The notes under the pieces: model-generated
The model's input: only the letters and a program-made list of their open reading frames with translations
Told to the model about the DNA's origin: nothing
Databases searched by the model: none
Translations under genes and position numbers: made by a program
Source of the DNA: Nothopassalora personata
Lineage: Eukaryota > Ascomycota > Dothideomycetes > Mycosphaerellales > Mycosphaerellaceae
Length of the DNA: 64,000 bases
NCBI GenBank assembly: GCA_033816765.1
Contig: CM066297.1
Coordinates: forward strand, 924,573-988,572
Direction: 5' to 3'
Shown here: positions 1-13,017 of the stretch, piece after piece
How the letters are laid out: each line of letters begins with the position of its first letter
How positions within the stretch are numbered: position 1 is the stretch's first letter

Positions 1-915
1 TATACGCTATAGAGCCCGATCGCGACGCGTACGACGGTGAGTCGCCTACGCCCTCCCTAAGTCCTAGAGCATAGTAGTAGGCGCGTCGTGTAGCCTTAGT
101 TACGAGAAGAGAGGCCTTACGGGCTAAGATTAAAGAGTAAGAGATATAGCGGGAGATCGAGCGGCTAGAGATCTTACGCGCTATAAGCGCACCGCCTCTA
201 GAGCGTATAGGAGGGAGGAGAGAAGATTACCTCCCTACTATAACCCCTACCTCTGTCTCTATAACTACTAACGATAATATTGTAGTACGAGGCGCGGCCG
301 TAGCGTATACGATGCGACCGAGTCTAAAAGAGCCGACGCTTTTTAGAGGGGATTCGATAAGGAAGGTAAGGGTATTCCTTCGGGAGCTCTTACTTATCTT
401 CGCCCTCTTAGGCACTATGTACGCGATAGACAAATTAAAGGTCCTATATAGGGTTATGTACCTTAGCGGAGAGGTAAGCGAGCGATAGTATACTAACCAT
501 AGCGCCGTTAACCTTATAGGGTATACATACTAGGACTTTAAGGAGTTCTATCGAGACGTATGCGGCGATCCTATAAATCGCGTACTTAACGTTATATTAG
601 AGTACGAGGTTACGAAATAGAAGGATAACTAGATAGCGCAACAGTTCGCGACTAAGCTAGATATTATAGAGGACTAGTTAGGTAACTACTCGGAAGCGTA
701 ACGTATACGCTACCTACTAGTAAAGCTTACGCCTCGCTTATGGTCCGCTATCGTTAGCTACTATAATATCCCTACGACTAGAGAAGACCTAGTAGTCCTA
801 GCCTCGCGTATCGAAAGTACCGAGCGCCGAGGTAGTAGCGGAGGGCACGACCGCGGGCAGTATATACGTCGTAAGCGTAAAGCTAAGGACGTACATAAGC
901 GGGCCGATCGCCTAA
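1..915 (+). pseudogene. RIP-damaged chromovirus gag fragment
   Basis: This stretch matches, codon by codon with RIP changes, the gag start of the chromovirus at 14792-15690. The ATG of that copy is ATA here (position 9). The reading frame is visible but broken by many TAG codons. Recognisable pieces include the block around 330-480 (GDSIRKVRVFLRELLLIF-like) that corresponds to the better preserved block at 15137-15310. The fragment stops before the zinc knuckle and runs at about 880-917 straight into an unrelated Gypsy gag with no LTR between. The left end of the element lies outside the window. It encodes nothing functional now. Confidence 0.75.
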
Positions 916-916
916 A

Positions 917-2889
917 GGAACACCCGCCCCTAGCGAAGTAGGAAGCATCCGCCGTGCGCTACTACGATAGACTACTACGAAGGACGATAAGTCTAATAAC
1001 GATAACGAGCCTACTCTAAGGAAGAACGACGTTAAGGCTGCTAAGCTAAACCTCTTCTATAGAGACAGGGCTAAGTTTAACAACTAGGTTAATTAGATAG
1101 ATATGTATCTTATGTTTAACCTAGTCGATGCTGATAAAAGAACTATCTTCGCTATTACGTTCCTTTGCGGAAGCGCGTAGAACTAGATTAAACCTTACCT
1201 TAAGGAATACCTTAAAAATATAGGACGACAAGACCCTACCGGAATGTTTAGGAGCTACACCCTTTTTGAAGATAAGATAAAGTTAATCTTTAGAACCTCG
1301 AACGAAGTCTAATAGGCTATACGAATCATTTAACACCTAAAGCAAAAGACGTCTACTTTAGAGTATACCGCTAAATTCGAAGAATACGGACAGATTACCG
1401 GATAGGACTAGACGGCGTTAATAACTATGTTCGGACGTAGGCTTAAGAACTCCGTTAAGGACGAGTTAATAAGATACGGAGGAACGATTACTAACCTCGA
1501 AGAGCTAATAAAGGCGTCAATCGACATCGATAACTAGCTCTAGGAACGGTACTAGGAAAAGAAATACGACTCTAAAGTAGGAGGCATAGTAGGATACACT
1601 CTAGATCGTAAATCCTTAGGGGGATACGTTGCGAAGGGGGGATTCTTACGACAAAGCTAGCCCTATTATAGACTATAGCTAATAGAACTAGACGTTACCT
1701 AACGGGGACGGAGGATTGACAAGAGTAAGGGCTACGGAAAGCCCTTTAAAGGAAAAGGAAAACTTACATACTATGCCTATAGTAGAGAAGGCTATATAGC
1801 GCGGGATTGCCGCGGTAAAAATATAGTGCGCCGCGAGCAATTTAATATAATGCAACTAAAGGTAGGCAAATCTAGGAGTAGTATTAGACCCCGACAATTT
1901 AACTATACCTAGAGAGTAGAGGAGAAGGATAGTAACCGGGTTATGACGCCTCTCCTAGACCCCTTATAAGGACGAGGAGGATACTATGTTCAATAATATA
2001 CACTACTACCGAATAACTAACAATTGAAGACTATTAGATTGTTTATATAATAGTACGAGGAATTAACTATAAAGTTAAGAAGGAATCTCGACACAGTTAC
2101 GGAAGCCTTTACTAGCGATTCTGTTACTAGGACTCGTGTTAAACCTACTACGACGCTAAGTTAGGCGTAGGGTACTAGCTACGATAGCTAGTAGGAACCC
2201 TAGGAGCTTAATACGGACGAAACAAGCTCTAAGAAGTGGATATAGACAAATCTTGCTTCGATAACGATAATAAAGAAAACTAAGATCTAGAATAGAACGG
2301 ACGTTAGTTACTAGCACCGGAATAATAAATAAACAAACTAGATACTATCGAAGAAGATTACGTACCGGAGGAGTTAAGCGAGGACTTATCCGAAGAAGAA
2401 GAGAGCAACACCGACGACGAAAACGAAGTATACACATTCACGGTAGATGCGCTAAGAAAACTCTATAAGTTAATTATTTACCTCTAACAAAGGCACGAGG
2501 AATTCCTACTAGAGTTCTTAGGAAAACGATACCTAAACCCTAACGAGTTCGATAAAACACTTAACACGATAAGGGGCATAGTGTAGGGTCACCTAACTAT
2601 AAGCAATACGGAGAACTTAGCTAAAGCGGTTATCGAACGACTACCTATAGGAAGCCGAATAATAGATACCGGATACCTAACACCGGTAGGAACTTTCGTC
2701 TTAAATAAACTATAAACAGTAGTACAGCACGTACGGGCTCTCTACTTAGAATCGTAGAAGATCTAGGAACGTAATAGACTACAAGTATAGACATAGGGCA
2801 ACGGGCTATAGGTTCTAGCCGAAGCCTCTAGGCACGAAGCATAGCGAACTATATACTATTCGGGAAAAGGATTAGCTTCCTAGGAATAA
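917..2889 (+). pseudogene. RIP-damaged Gypsy gag (copy C)
   Basis: Homologous to the intact gag at 57330-59354, starting in its proline/alanine-rich N-terminus (GTPAPSEAG region). The gag core, the CX2CX4HX4C zinc knuckle (about 1768-1812, with cysteines partly changed to tyrosine) and the acidic tail can all be followed. Dozens of CAG and TGG codons have become TAG. The GGGAAAA heptamer near the gag end (2862-2868) survives, and the overlapping stop/start tetramer ATGA of the intact copy is ATAA here (2886-2889). There is no LTR and no start region: the 5' end is joined directly to chromovirus sequence. Confidence 0.85.
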
Positions 2890-4956
2890 GCAACTAAAGG
2901 GAGTTATGTAACACTTAGGCTTACGTATCGACATTAAACATAGTTTTCTAGACATAAGCAATCGTCAACGGACATAGAACTAGTGTTATAATCGACTTAG
3001 GAGTAGCGGGAAATTTTATCTCCGAGTCTTTCGTAAGAAGAAACGGGTTAGCTACCCTAAAGAAGAAATAGGGTTACGAGTTAATCGCGGTAGACAGATT
3101 ATCGTTACCTAGCGTAGAATAGGAGACGACACTATTACTACTAGCTATCTAATAGCACTACGAGAATATTACCTTAGATATTACTAATATAGCTAGTTAT
3201 AACATAGTATTAGGTATACCTTAGTTAAGAAAGTACAATCTAGTTATCGACTAGAGAAGAGGAGTACTTGCATTTAGGGAATGCGATTGCGTTATCGATA
3301 TTTAGCCTACGTATCGATAGCGGACGATAGTAGATAAGGCAAGGAAACAGCTTAATGTATTCGAGCTTACGCCAAATAGAAGGAATCGAGAACTACCTTC
3401 GACCGGGATAGACACTAGCGTAGGGCCGCCGGGTTACAAAGTTACTAGAAGTAATAGAAGTAACGTACTATTAAAGAATACTAACATCTTAGAGTTAAGT
3501 ATTCCTAAAGAGTATCGCAAGTAGTCGCGACTCTTTAAAGAGGAAAGAGGCAAAACCGCCTTACCTAAGCACCGCCTATAGGATTATAAGGTTAACATTT
3601 AGCTAGGGAAAGAGCCTCTATAGGGACTCCTATATTAAATGTCTAAGAAAGAGCTATAGACCCTACGAGAATAGCTAAAGGAGAAGCTAGCTAAAGGATA
3701 GATAAGAAGATCTACCTTAAGTGTAGGAACTCTATACATGTTCGTTCTAAAAGCAAACGGGAAGTTACGACTCGTATAAGACTATAGGAAGTTAAACGAG
3801 ATTACGATTAAGAACCGATACCCGCTACCTAACATTAAAGAAGCATAAGACAGATTAACCGGATCGGACTAGTACACTAAGATTAACCTACGAGATGCCT
3901 TCTACGCTATACGAATAGTAGAAGGAGAAGAATAGAAAACCGCTTTTAGAATAAGATACGGACTCTACGAATTCTTAGTTATGCTAATAGGATTAACTAA
4001 CGCACCCGCATCCTGCTAGGACCTTGTTAACGAAACACCTAGAGACCTACTCGACGTATGCGTTATCGCCTACATAGACGACATACTAGTCTACACGAAA
4101 GGATCCTTATAGGAACACATAGGACAAGTCTAGGACGTCTTCGAACGACTCACGTAATTAGGATTTAAGACGGCGCCCGAAAAATGCGAATTCTATAAGA
4201 AAGAAGTTAAATTCTTAGGCTTTATTATTAGCACTATAGGGATAACGATCGACCCTACAAAGACACAGTTAATTAGAGAATAGCTAGAACTAAAAACGGT
4301 TAAGGACGTATAATTATTCCTTAGACTAGCGAACTACAACCGGAAATTCATTAAGGACTATTTAAAGACAGTAGCACTAATAACGATGCTTACGAGAAAG
4401 GACGTTACTTAGAAATAGGGCAAGGAACAGATTAAAGCATTTAAGAAACTTAAGGAACAATGCGCTTTAGCCCCTATGCTTCGACTATTCGATAGTAGTA
4501 AGGAAGTCTATATCGAGATCGATACATCTAATATAGCAATAGGCGCGTGCCTAATATAGACACACGATAGGTAGAGACACCTAGTAGCCTATTACTCCCG
4601 GAAAATGACTATAGCGGAACAGAACTACGACATCTATAATAAAGAGCTTCTAGCTATTGTTACTACTATATAACATTAGAGAGTATATGTGGAGGGCCTA
4701 CCGAAGTTAACGATTATTTCTAACTATAAGAATCTTACGTACTTCACGACGATTAAGGAACTTACCCGAAGGTAAGCCCGCTAGTCGGAGCTACTAGGGT
4801 AGTATAAGTTCGAAATTAAATATACTCTAGGACGAGAGAATAGCCGCGCCGATACGCTAAGCCGAAGAAGCGACTACATAGAAGGAAAAGAACTAGTACA
4901 ACATAAGATACTAAGGATAAACCCCGACGGAAGTCTTAGTGCTAATATAAGAGAAT
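2886..4956 (+). pseudogene. RIP-damaged Gypsy pol, 3' truncated (copy C)
   Basis: Corresponds to the intact pol at 59351-62776. Aspartic protease (DSGA motif changed to DLGV), reverse transcriptase (the YMDD region is readable as Y-I-D-D at about 4072-4085) and RNase H can be recognised. Many TAG codons interrupt the frame. The sequence ends at 4956, in the linker before the integrase, where the Copia LTR begins. The integrase and chromodomain part does not resume at the far side of the Copia element, so this copy is truncated and not just interrupted. Confidence 0.85.
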
Positions 4957-5203
4957 TGTAAAGTTAAGACCTAACAGGATACGTGGTTAGCAGCGGAGTG
5001 GAGTAAGAGATTAATCTTCAACTAGCTAATAGCTATAGGGCATGCAGCAATATATTAGGAACCAATGTGTTAATTGTGTTAGATGTCTATCTAAGCTAAA
5101 GGGGAGAGAAGGTGTCTTCCGACAAGCTGAGTTATCGTAGATGCCTTAGGCTATTAGATCACAACCTAACTGTTAGCTCCCCCTAAGATACTACATCTTA
5201 ACA
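4957..5203 (-). repeat. Copia 3' LTR
   Basis: 247 bp starting TGTAAAGTTAAGACC and ending CATCTTAACA on the plus strand. It matches the repeat at 10323-10569 except for scattered transitions of RIP type. It abuts Gypsy copy C at 4956. Confidence 0.9.
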
Positions 5204-5229
5204 CTCCTACTTGTCTCACATAGGAGGTC

Positions 5230-8200
5230 ACAGTCTACTCTTCTCCTGTCAGTAGTATTTAAACCTCTATAATAGGTTAAGCTAGCTCACAAACCTCTAG
5301 AAGTGTAGACTAGTCTTTAGCTTTATGAACCTATCTGCAACTATCTCAGATGTTAGGGTGTACTTAATAGCAATAAGCCTTCTCTACTAAAGTTTCCTAA
5401 CAGCATTATAGGCAATGTTAATGTGCTTTAACTTGTTATGAACATATGTATCCCTTACTAGGGTAAGGGTAGCTTAGTTGTTACCTCTTAATTGGACTAG
5501 TCTTAAGCTTAACACAGTCTCCTAGTTTCTAGTGATCCTTAGTTAATAGGAACAGTCTCCTACTAACTCTAGACAGTCCATCTCCCTTAGTAGTGAAGCT
5601 AGGAATTGGGATTGCTTTGCACATGCATTTATAGCTATGTATTTAGCTTCTATTGTAGATGTTGCTATAGACTTTTGCTTCTTACTTATCTAGGAGACTA
5701 GTGCCCTATAGAGGAAGAAGACATACCTAAGGATAGAGACTCTGTCTGCTTTATCTATTGTATAATTAGAGTTATAGTATCTAACTAGGCATCCTTCTCT
5801 ATACCTAGAGAAGATAAGGCTAAGATTAGGATATAACCTTAGATATCTTGTAATCTTCTTTAAAGCCTTTATGTGGTAGGCGGATAGGTTACTTACAAAT
5901 GAGCTCATCCTTCCTAGGGCAAAAGCAATGTCTAGCCTTGTAATTGTTGCTAGCTATATCTATGTACTATTAATACTTTAGTACTCTACCTTGTTACACC
6001 TCTTATCTATGTAGCTTAAAGGTTTAAGAGCCTTATAGCTGTCTATAGGTGAGTGTGTAGGTGCTGCCTTCTTATAGTTTATCCCTATCTTAGCAAGGTT
6101 GTCCCTAACAAAGTGTCCCTAGTTAAGTTTTAGGATTCCTCTCCTCCTGTCCCTTATAACTCTTATGCTAAGGATCTTTTTAGGTTTACTAAGATCTTTG
6201 ATCTTAAAGACTTTGCTAAGTTCTCTTTTGAACTAGAGAACATCTGTCAACTTTAGTGCAGTAATTAGAATGTTATCTACATGTGTAAGAATTATAATCT
6301 CTTTTTCCTTATAAATAAGTAGGCATAGATCCACCTCTAACTATGTGAATCTAATCTCTCTAAGCTTTAACACATAGAGTTGATTCTAATCTCTAGCTGC
6401 TTGCTTAAGTCTATACAAGCTTTTAAGGATCTTAAACACTATGTTTAGTGGAAGCTTAACTCCTAGTGGTAGTAACATAAAGATGTCTTTATAGAGGGTG
6501 CTTTCTGTGAACGCATTGTTCACGTCCACTTAGTGAAGATAGAGATCCTTCTTGCACACAATAGCTATAAACACCCTAAGGGTGTCCTATCTAACTATAG
6601 GCGCAAATGTCTCTATGAAGTTAATACTAAACTTCTGTAAAAAGCCCCTTGTAACTAGCCTAGCCTTGAACTTTTTAATAGCTCTACTAATGCTTCTTTT
6701 AACATTAAAGACCTATCTTAACGTAACTAAGTTTGCTCCTTTTAGTAGAACAGCATTCTCCTAGGTGTTATTACTCTATAGGGCATCTAGCTCCTTCTAG
6801 ATTGCTTCCTTCTAAAGGTGTCCCTATTTCTTGTTATTTATAGCATCCTTATAGGACTTTGGAATTGGGATCTCTTGCTTGTATGTAATAACTTCTACAG
6901 TTGCTATAAAGGCTATCTCCTTAACTTCTTCTAGGAATTCACTATCCTATAGTACTAAATCATCTACTAATTGCATAGCTGTAAAGAAAGCTTAGTAGTA
7001 AGCAGTAAGGTTCTCTAAGAGGTCTATTGCTTCTCCCACTTTAGTAGCTAGTTTAGGTATAGGGACTATAGATCTTAGGGCTTTCTGTTTCTATTTATAG
7101 CCCTTAACATTATAGTTAGCCCTCCTCTTACTAAGGGATGATCTAAGAGTAGTTACTTGTGTCCTAGTGACATTCTTTTCCTAGAGATCTAGTGAACTTA
7201 TCTTAATTAGCTTATCGATTTTCTAAAATTCCCCTATATTCTTTAGAGGCTAGGGAAGTTATATAAACAGCTTTCTTAGCTAGGCTATTACTAGGCTACT
7301 CTGCTGAATAATTGAATAGTGAGTAGGTTACTCTAAGGATATGTCCTTCCTTAGCCTCCCTAAGGGTCTCCTAGCTAGTGCATTGCTTAATAGATTCAAT
7401 TTTGTAACATTAAGATCTATATTACCTCTAGGTTAGTCCTTAAAGAAGTCTGCATATATATGTTGTTTAACAGCTTTTATGTCTAGTTCCTAAAAGAGCT
7501 AGGCCTTAGCTATGTTTTTAACGTATCTAACAAACACTGCTTCTTTGCCTCTGTTTATTAGTTTATCACTTCTTGCCTATTAAGGCTAAGATCTTGTGTC
7601 TATGTAGACAATAGCTTTACATCCCTAAACCTTCAAATGGTTAATAGTTAGCTTAATACTATCAAAGGCTTTATCTAGTGAAACCTTGAACCTATTATAG
7701 TCTAGACTATTTAGTAGTTTATTCCTTATGTAGGTTTAGGCTTCTAGTGCTTTAGGCTATAATTCAATTAGTATCTTGGCCTCTTTAAGCATTGCCCTTA
7801 TAGAGTCTTCTAAGGTTTGTATTAACCTTTCAACTAGTCTATTTTAGAGCGAGTTGTATGCCTTAGTATGCTCTAGCCCAATTCCTAAATCCTTCTCCTA
7901 CTGCTTAACTAATACAATAAGTTCCCTTGCATTATTAAGCCTAACTGCTTTTAACTGTGCTAATGATTTCCTCTCTACCTTGATCTTCTAGTTCTAGAGA
8001 GCAACTAGAGCATCTTCTCTTTTCTTAAGAGGATAGGTCCACTTTTTTTAGAGAAGTTGTTAACAATCTTAAGCTAGTATTTGAACCCTAGCCTTAATAT
8101 TGGCAGTGGACTATATATATCAATAGATACAAGGGCAAGTCTTTTAGGTCTTCTCTTAGTAACTTTGCCTTTATACTTCTTCATCTTTACTATTAAACAT

Positions 8201-9860
8201 ACTCTACACTAGTGGAAGCCATCCCTAGGAATAGGAATAGGTTCTTTTAAGTCTATTACCTTATGAAGATTCTAGAGCAAGTTCTTCCTAAAGTGTGCAA
8301 ATCTTCTATACTAAAGCTCCTACTGTTTTAGGTCAGTCTCTAATTTAGCAGTTATAAAGGCATTCTCTATTAGTGGTGCACATAATAAGTGATATGCCCT
8401 TTCTTATAGCAGAGGAGAAATCTTATTAATAAATAGAACCCCCCTAAGGAGCCTTGTCTAGACAACAGTTTAGCTAGAGGGGGATACAAGAGAAAATGAA
8501 GGAGGTTAGACACTAAACTGCTTACTAAACTAGTTCTAAGAAACTAGGTTTACCCCTAGCTTAGGTATAAGCAGAACATCTTCTAAAACAACTTTCCTAC
8601 TAGATCTCCCACTTATCTCTATAGTCCTAATATGAGTAGCTAATAAATGCCCACCTCCCACTTTAATCTATTTCTTCTTTATTAAGGGAGTTATGGATCT
8701 AAAGAGGCAGTTCTAGTTAGTTATATAGGATAAAGCACAAGAATCAAGTAACCACTCTAATAAGGGGAACTTGCCTTAGACTTCTACAGTTAAGTGAGCC
8801 ACTTTATTATACTTATTATCATTAGACATTGTCTTCTAGGATGAGTTGCATAAGTTAGGTAACTCTTAGGCAGAGAAACCTTTCCTAGTCTTCCTTGTTT
8901 TAGAGGAAGGAGACTAGGCCTAGTTCTTCTAGAGTGACAGCATGTTAGAGCTAGGTTTCTTTACCATTTTCTTAAGTTCCTCTATAGAGGACTTCTCTCT
9001 TAGTGTTCTTCTTAAAGATAGTGGTAGAGATCTTCTCTTCTTAACATATATTGCATTCTAGGAGGGTGGTGCTTAGGAATGAGATCTAAGGACCTTCTTT
9101 GCCTTAGAGAGACTAGGGCAGTCCTTAATAAGATAGTCCTTCTTATAGAGAAGGCAGGAAAGTGATCTTGCCTAACCTAAGGGCCTAACCTAGGTAGCTG
9201 CTATACTATACTTAGCCTTAGAGGGATTCAATCTAGCCTCTTAAGCCTTAAGGATCTTTAAGGTCCTTTTATAATCCATCTTTAGCTAAGCTATAATAGT
9301 ATCCCTAGCTACATAGTAGTTAGGTGGTAGTGAGCTTAAAAGCTAGGTTATTCTTACATTAGCTTTCCTATAGTGCTAGCCCTCTAGGTCAACATTAGCA
9401 ATCCTCCTTCTAAGAGACACTAGGTGTGCCTATGCAGATCTAATAGTGAACTCTTCACTTATCTTAAAGTTCATAAACTGTTTTGTAAGCTTATGTGCAT
9501 AGGTTGGTAACACCTAGCTATACTTATTCTAGAGATGCACCTATATCTTAGCAGCTTTTCTAGATTCGTAAGAGCCCTTAAGCTTAAATTTATCTTCTTC
9601 TATAATCCTACTTAGGATACTAAAGCAGTAAGCTGCATTTTGTTTTGTCTATGTTAGTGCATTAAGAATCTCTTTAATCTTAGTCTCTTCCTAGAGTTTT
9701 AGGTTCTTGCCCTTAATGTTGTTAAATAACACTTCTAACAGGTCATCAATTGTAAAGAATGCTAACTGGCTCTCTATCTTGTATCTCTAAAGGTTGAACT
9801 ATCTCTTCTAGTTATCTCTCCTAAGAATTGGGATTTTAGTTCCCTTCTCTTCTCCTTTCT
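5230..9860 (-). pseudogene. Copia gag-pol polyprotein, RIP-damaged
   Basis: Read on the minus strand from about 9860 down. The gag part contains a degenerate knuckle (C-L-L-Y-K-K-D-Y...K-D-C) near 9150. The protease follows as WLLDSCALSYIT, matching the Copia WLLDSGASSHIT motif. Reverse transcriptase is clear at about 6360-6540 (VDVNNAFTESTLYKD, then SLYRLKQAARD) and at about 6240-6290 (HVDNILIT, a changed YVDD). The RNase H end is the open stretch at 5690-5908 (YYNSNYTIDKADRVSILRYV, a decayed DSDYAGD box). TAG codons are frequent throughout, so it is dead. Confidence 0.88.
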
Positions 9861-10322
9861 CTTAGTGTAAATCTATAATAAATTAAATGTAATGAAACAA
9901 GGTGTATATGCTTTAAAGTCGTGGCTTAGGTCCTGCTAAGGCTTTTAGTGTAGAATAGTAAGGTTCGTAGGTGTAGATACTAAGGCCTACTTAGTAGGGT
10001 AAAGAAAGAGCGGTGTAGTCTCGGAGCTAGGACACAGGTCTGTCTCTCCTAGCAGAGTTCTAAATGACTTACTTAAAGTCCTTCTTGATAGTATCTCGAT
10101 GCAGTTCTGCCTATAGAGTGTCTTTAAGGTATTAGCTTATAGTAAGCCGCATAGAGTCCTTTTCTAGATTACCTATTACTTGGTATTAAACCAAGCTCCT
10201 TAATAGGACAGATGGGGTAGACTTCTGCTTCCTAGATGTTTTCTGCTATAATAGCAAGGGATACAAGTAACCTGTACTAATATAGGTTGCTCTTACTCCT
10301 GCACAAACTTGGGCTCATAACC

Positions 10323-10569
10323 TGTTAAGTTAAGACCTTATAGGATACGTAGTTAGCAGCGGAGTAGAGTAAGAGATCAATCTTTAACTAGCTAATAGCC
10401 ACAGGGCATGCAGCAATATATCAGGAACCAATGTGTTAATTGTGTTAGATGTCTATCTAAGCTAAAGGGGAGAGAAGGTGTCTTCCAACAAGCTAAGTCA
10501 TCGTAGATGCCTTAGGCTATTAGATCACAACCTAACTGTTAGCTCCCCCTAAGATGCTACATCTTAACA
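10323..10569 (-). repeat. Copia 5' LTR
   Basis: 247 bp, same termini as the left copy (TGTTAAGTTAAGACC...CATCTTAACA). It is followed directly by ORF3 remnant sequence, a different element from the one flanking the left LTR. Confidence 0.9.
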
Positions 10570-12108
10570 GTTAGCGCTGTAATGTGCGATTAGCATGTTC
10601 GAGATTTCTACTATAAGGCCCTCTACTTCGTTACGAATCCCGGTATTACCGCTAATACCCTATATAAGTAAGCGCTTAAGGTCTAAGACTAGCTCTTTAA
10701 AGGTAAGAGTTTTTTAGCTATTAAGGTGAAAAATGGGTCGTGGTTTCGCCCTAATAAGCGTAGTTAGAAGACTATTAACCCGCTTAGCTACCTCTGCGTT
10801 CGAGGCAAAATCGGCACTACGAGTAGTATCGTTACGTATACTAACTATAACTAGATCCTCGACAAATTCGGCATTAATAAAGCTAACTAAGCCGATCTTA
10901 ATAGTACCGGTACCTACATTAATAGCAACATACTATACTAGTACAACAACGCTAAACTAGCGCCGCGGGTTAAAACGGTTAGAGAAATAATAAGTCGAGA
11001 ATTCGACGTATACCGATAGCACCTACGAGAATTGAATAAGGTTAGTAACGGCGGCGTCTACTAGAACATGTAATATTCTCTAACCTAATAGATTATGCGA
11101 TAAGACCCCGGGCTATAGCTCTTATAAGTAGCGCTGCACCCTTAATACTACACTCGGTTTATCTCCTTCCCTAGGCCTACGATTTTTAGCTTTAATAGGG
11201 CTTATTAGGGGGGTGACGCGAACGCTATAGTACAGTATACTAGGGTCGACTTAAACCTCGAAATTGAAAACTACTAGACTAGTAACCGGCTTAACATGCT
11301 ATACTCTCTTAACTTAGAAGGCACTAGTAGGCCGGAGTTTTTACACGGTTTTTATAAGTAAGAGAATGCTATAGAGTTTATCTAGTAGTGCCGGAATAAC
11401 GACTGCATAGAAGACGGCCGATTTAAGCGTTTCTTCTCGGTTAGGGTTTAGAATTACCTAAGCAAAAACAGCATTAGCTAGTTTAGAGAGGATCTAAGCG
11501 CTAGGCAAATGCGGGTAACTACTATAGGCGTTCCGATAAGGTAGGCCGCACATAAGAAGACGCTACGTTAGATTAACCCTTACTTTATCGAGATCCGCGA
11601 CGATAACTATCTTGAACTCTAGCGAAGCTAGAGTATGCACTAGGTAATAGACCCCTATCGTGACTTTAAGACGCCGAGTAAGAGCGCTGTAGGGTTTAAG
11701 TATTGACGCCTAGTACCTAGCTATCCTTTCCCTACGGCCGTACACCTTAGTAGCATTAGCCCTCTGTCCGATGCCCTAGCAGGTTTAAAGTCTTAGAACG
11801 ATAACGAAGTCATCCTTAATACTAGAAGGTAGCTTAATGCTACGGTCCGCCTAGCCTCGGAGCTCTTCTATAAGAAGATACATAATTAGCGCGTCCGAGC
11901 TATAAAACTAATAGACAAGTAGCTTAGCTTAGTCACTACTCTCGAGTAGATGTGCTTTATAAGCGAAGGGTGCGATAAGAGCTTCTTCCGTAACTACTAT
12001 AGGACCTTTACTAGCTAGCTACTTAGGGACGCGTCTAATAAGACTAGTGTTAGCTACGATAACGAGTAGGTCTAGACAAAGGAGTTATGTAAGAATAAGT
12101 GAAACTGA
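10570..12108 (+). pseudogene. RIP-damaged copy of the Gypsy third ORF (ORF3), C-terminal half
   Basis: Reverse-complement match to 41112-42650, the C-terminal half of the 967-codon ORF3 of the intact element. Reading with TAG as Gln/Trp, the same protein can be followed from about residue 455 to the end: for example REFDVYR, ELNKVSNGG, RFISFPRPTIFSF, ENY, SNRLNMLYS, DGRFKRFFSV, SPLSDALAGLKS. Most differences are CpA/TpG transitions. This proves a second, older copy of the ORF3 family. The left edge is cut by the Copia LTR. Confidence 0.88.
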
Positions 12109-12467
12109 GTGGTTAGTGCGGGTTTATAGGCTCCTAGTTTCTAGTTGATTTTCCGGCTATAGCTATAGCCTATAGGTTTCTAGTTCTAATTCTAGTTCTA
12201 ATTCTAGTTCTAGTTCTAGTTCTAGTTCTAGTTAATGCTTCGGATACGGATGCTTCTAGTCCTTAGATCTTACTTGTTTCTTATAGCTACTTATCTTCCC
12301 GTAACTAACTTTCTAGCTACGGGATAGACTCGTCCTTAGATTTATTAGGTTACTAGTACTAACACTTACTTGTTTCATGAATGGCGTTCGTATTATTCGA
12401 CCATCTAGCCTATTCGATTAATACTAACATAGCGCGAGTCGCGGTTATTAACGTCACTATTACGGTC
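12109..12467 (+). other. 3' untranslated remnant of the ORF3 element
   Basis: This continues the match to the sequence between ORF3 and the 3' LTR of the intact element (reverse complement of about 40740-41111), including a degenerate form of the GGCTACAGCTGTAGCC palindrome. The match stops near 12467, before the LTR would begin. 12468-12530 holds nothing I recognise. Confidence 0.7.
12179..12233. repeat. TAGTTC hexanucleotide microsatellite
   Basis: About nine copies of TAGTTC/TAATTC. The intact element has a shorter GAACCA/GAATCA array at the equivalent place (41008-41046). The array has lengthened here and been transition-mutated. Confidence 0.85.
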
Positions 12468-12530
12468 TCTATTAGAAGAATCCTTTCGACCTTTATAAAC
12501 TGTCGCTAGTAGGGCCTAGGATTGCCTAAC

Positions 12531-12988
12531 TGTTACGGTTCGGATTGAGCCACGACGACACGCCTAACTATTGGCTACAGAGATTATGTGCGCCGCACGA
12601 GATCACTCGCTTACTAGCGACTTAGTAATTCGAGATCACTCGCTTACTAGCGACTTAGTGATTCGAGATCACTCGCTCACTAGCGACTTAGTAATTCGAG
12701 ATTACTCGCTCACTAGCGATTAAGTGATTAAGACTAAGACTAACAATGTCTCCTTTATATTTAGGAACGCTAAAAACCCTTATGGTTTAGAAGCGTTTAA
12801 CTTACTGTTTAATATCACTATTTAGAATACACTATAACCTAACCTCTACCTTACTACTACTTAGTCTTTACGAGACAAGACAGCTACTGCTTTATTACTC
12901 TCCCTCGACTTCCTATCGGCCCGAGAACAAACCCAATTGAGCTTGTCTTCTTAACTTGTAATATCATTAGGTTATACTAAACCTAATA
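12531..12988 (+). repeat. Gypsy element 2 left LTR
   Basis: 458 bp, TGTTACGGTTCGG at the start and CCTAATA (from CCTAACA) at the end. The right part, from the TCCTTTATATTTAGG box near 12752, is nearly the same as in the LTR at 25642-26045. The left part (U3) is unique and contains four 33-bp repeats. Confidence 0.85.
12598..12729. repeat. Four 33-bp tandem repeats in LTR U3
   Basis: Units at 12598-12630, 12631-12663, 12664-12696 and 12697-12729. Each holds the inverted motif CGCT-N4-AGCG followed by GACTTAGT or a transition variant. There are no spacers. The position in U3, upstream of the likely transcription start, and the dyad in each unit suggest protein-binding sites; this is inference. 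Confidence 0.9.
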
Positions 12989-13017
12989 GCTTTAAACGCT
13001 CTCTACGATAGGAGACC

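Larger units (their letters stand above)
4957..10569 (-). mobile_element. Ty1/Copia LTR retrotransposon, RIP-damaged
   Basis: A 5.6-kb element bounded by two 247-bp direct repeats with TG...CA ends, read on the minus strand. The internal region encodes a Copia-type order: gag with knuckle, protease, integrase, reverse transcriptase, RNase H. Next to the 5' LTR (right side) the minus strand begins GGTTATGAGCCCAAG, a plausible methionine-tRNA-type primer site. Next to the 3' LTR (left side) it ends in a purine-rich AGTAGGAG. The flanks do not match: Gypsy pol on the left and ORF3 remnant on the right, with no target-site duplication (AGAAT versus GTTAG). Confidence 0.9.

Noticed and set aside
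12598..12729. CRISPR-like array
   Set aside because: Four 33-bp units are directly adjacent with no spacers, in a eukaryotic LTR.
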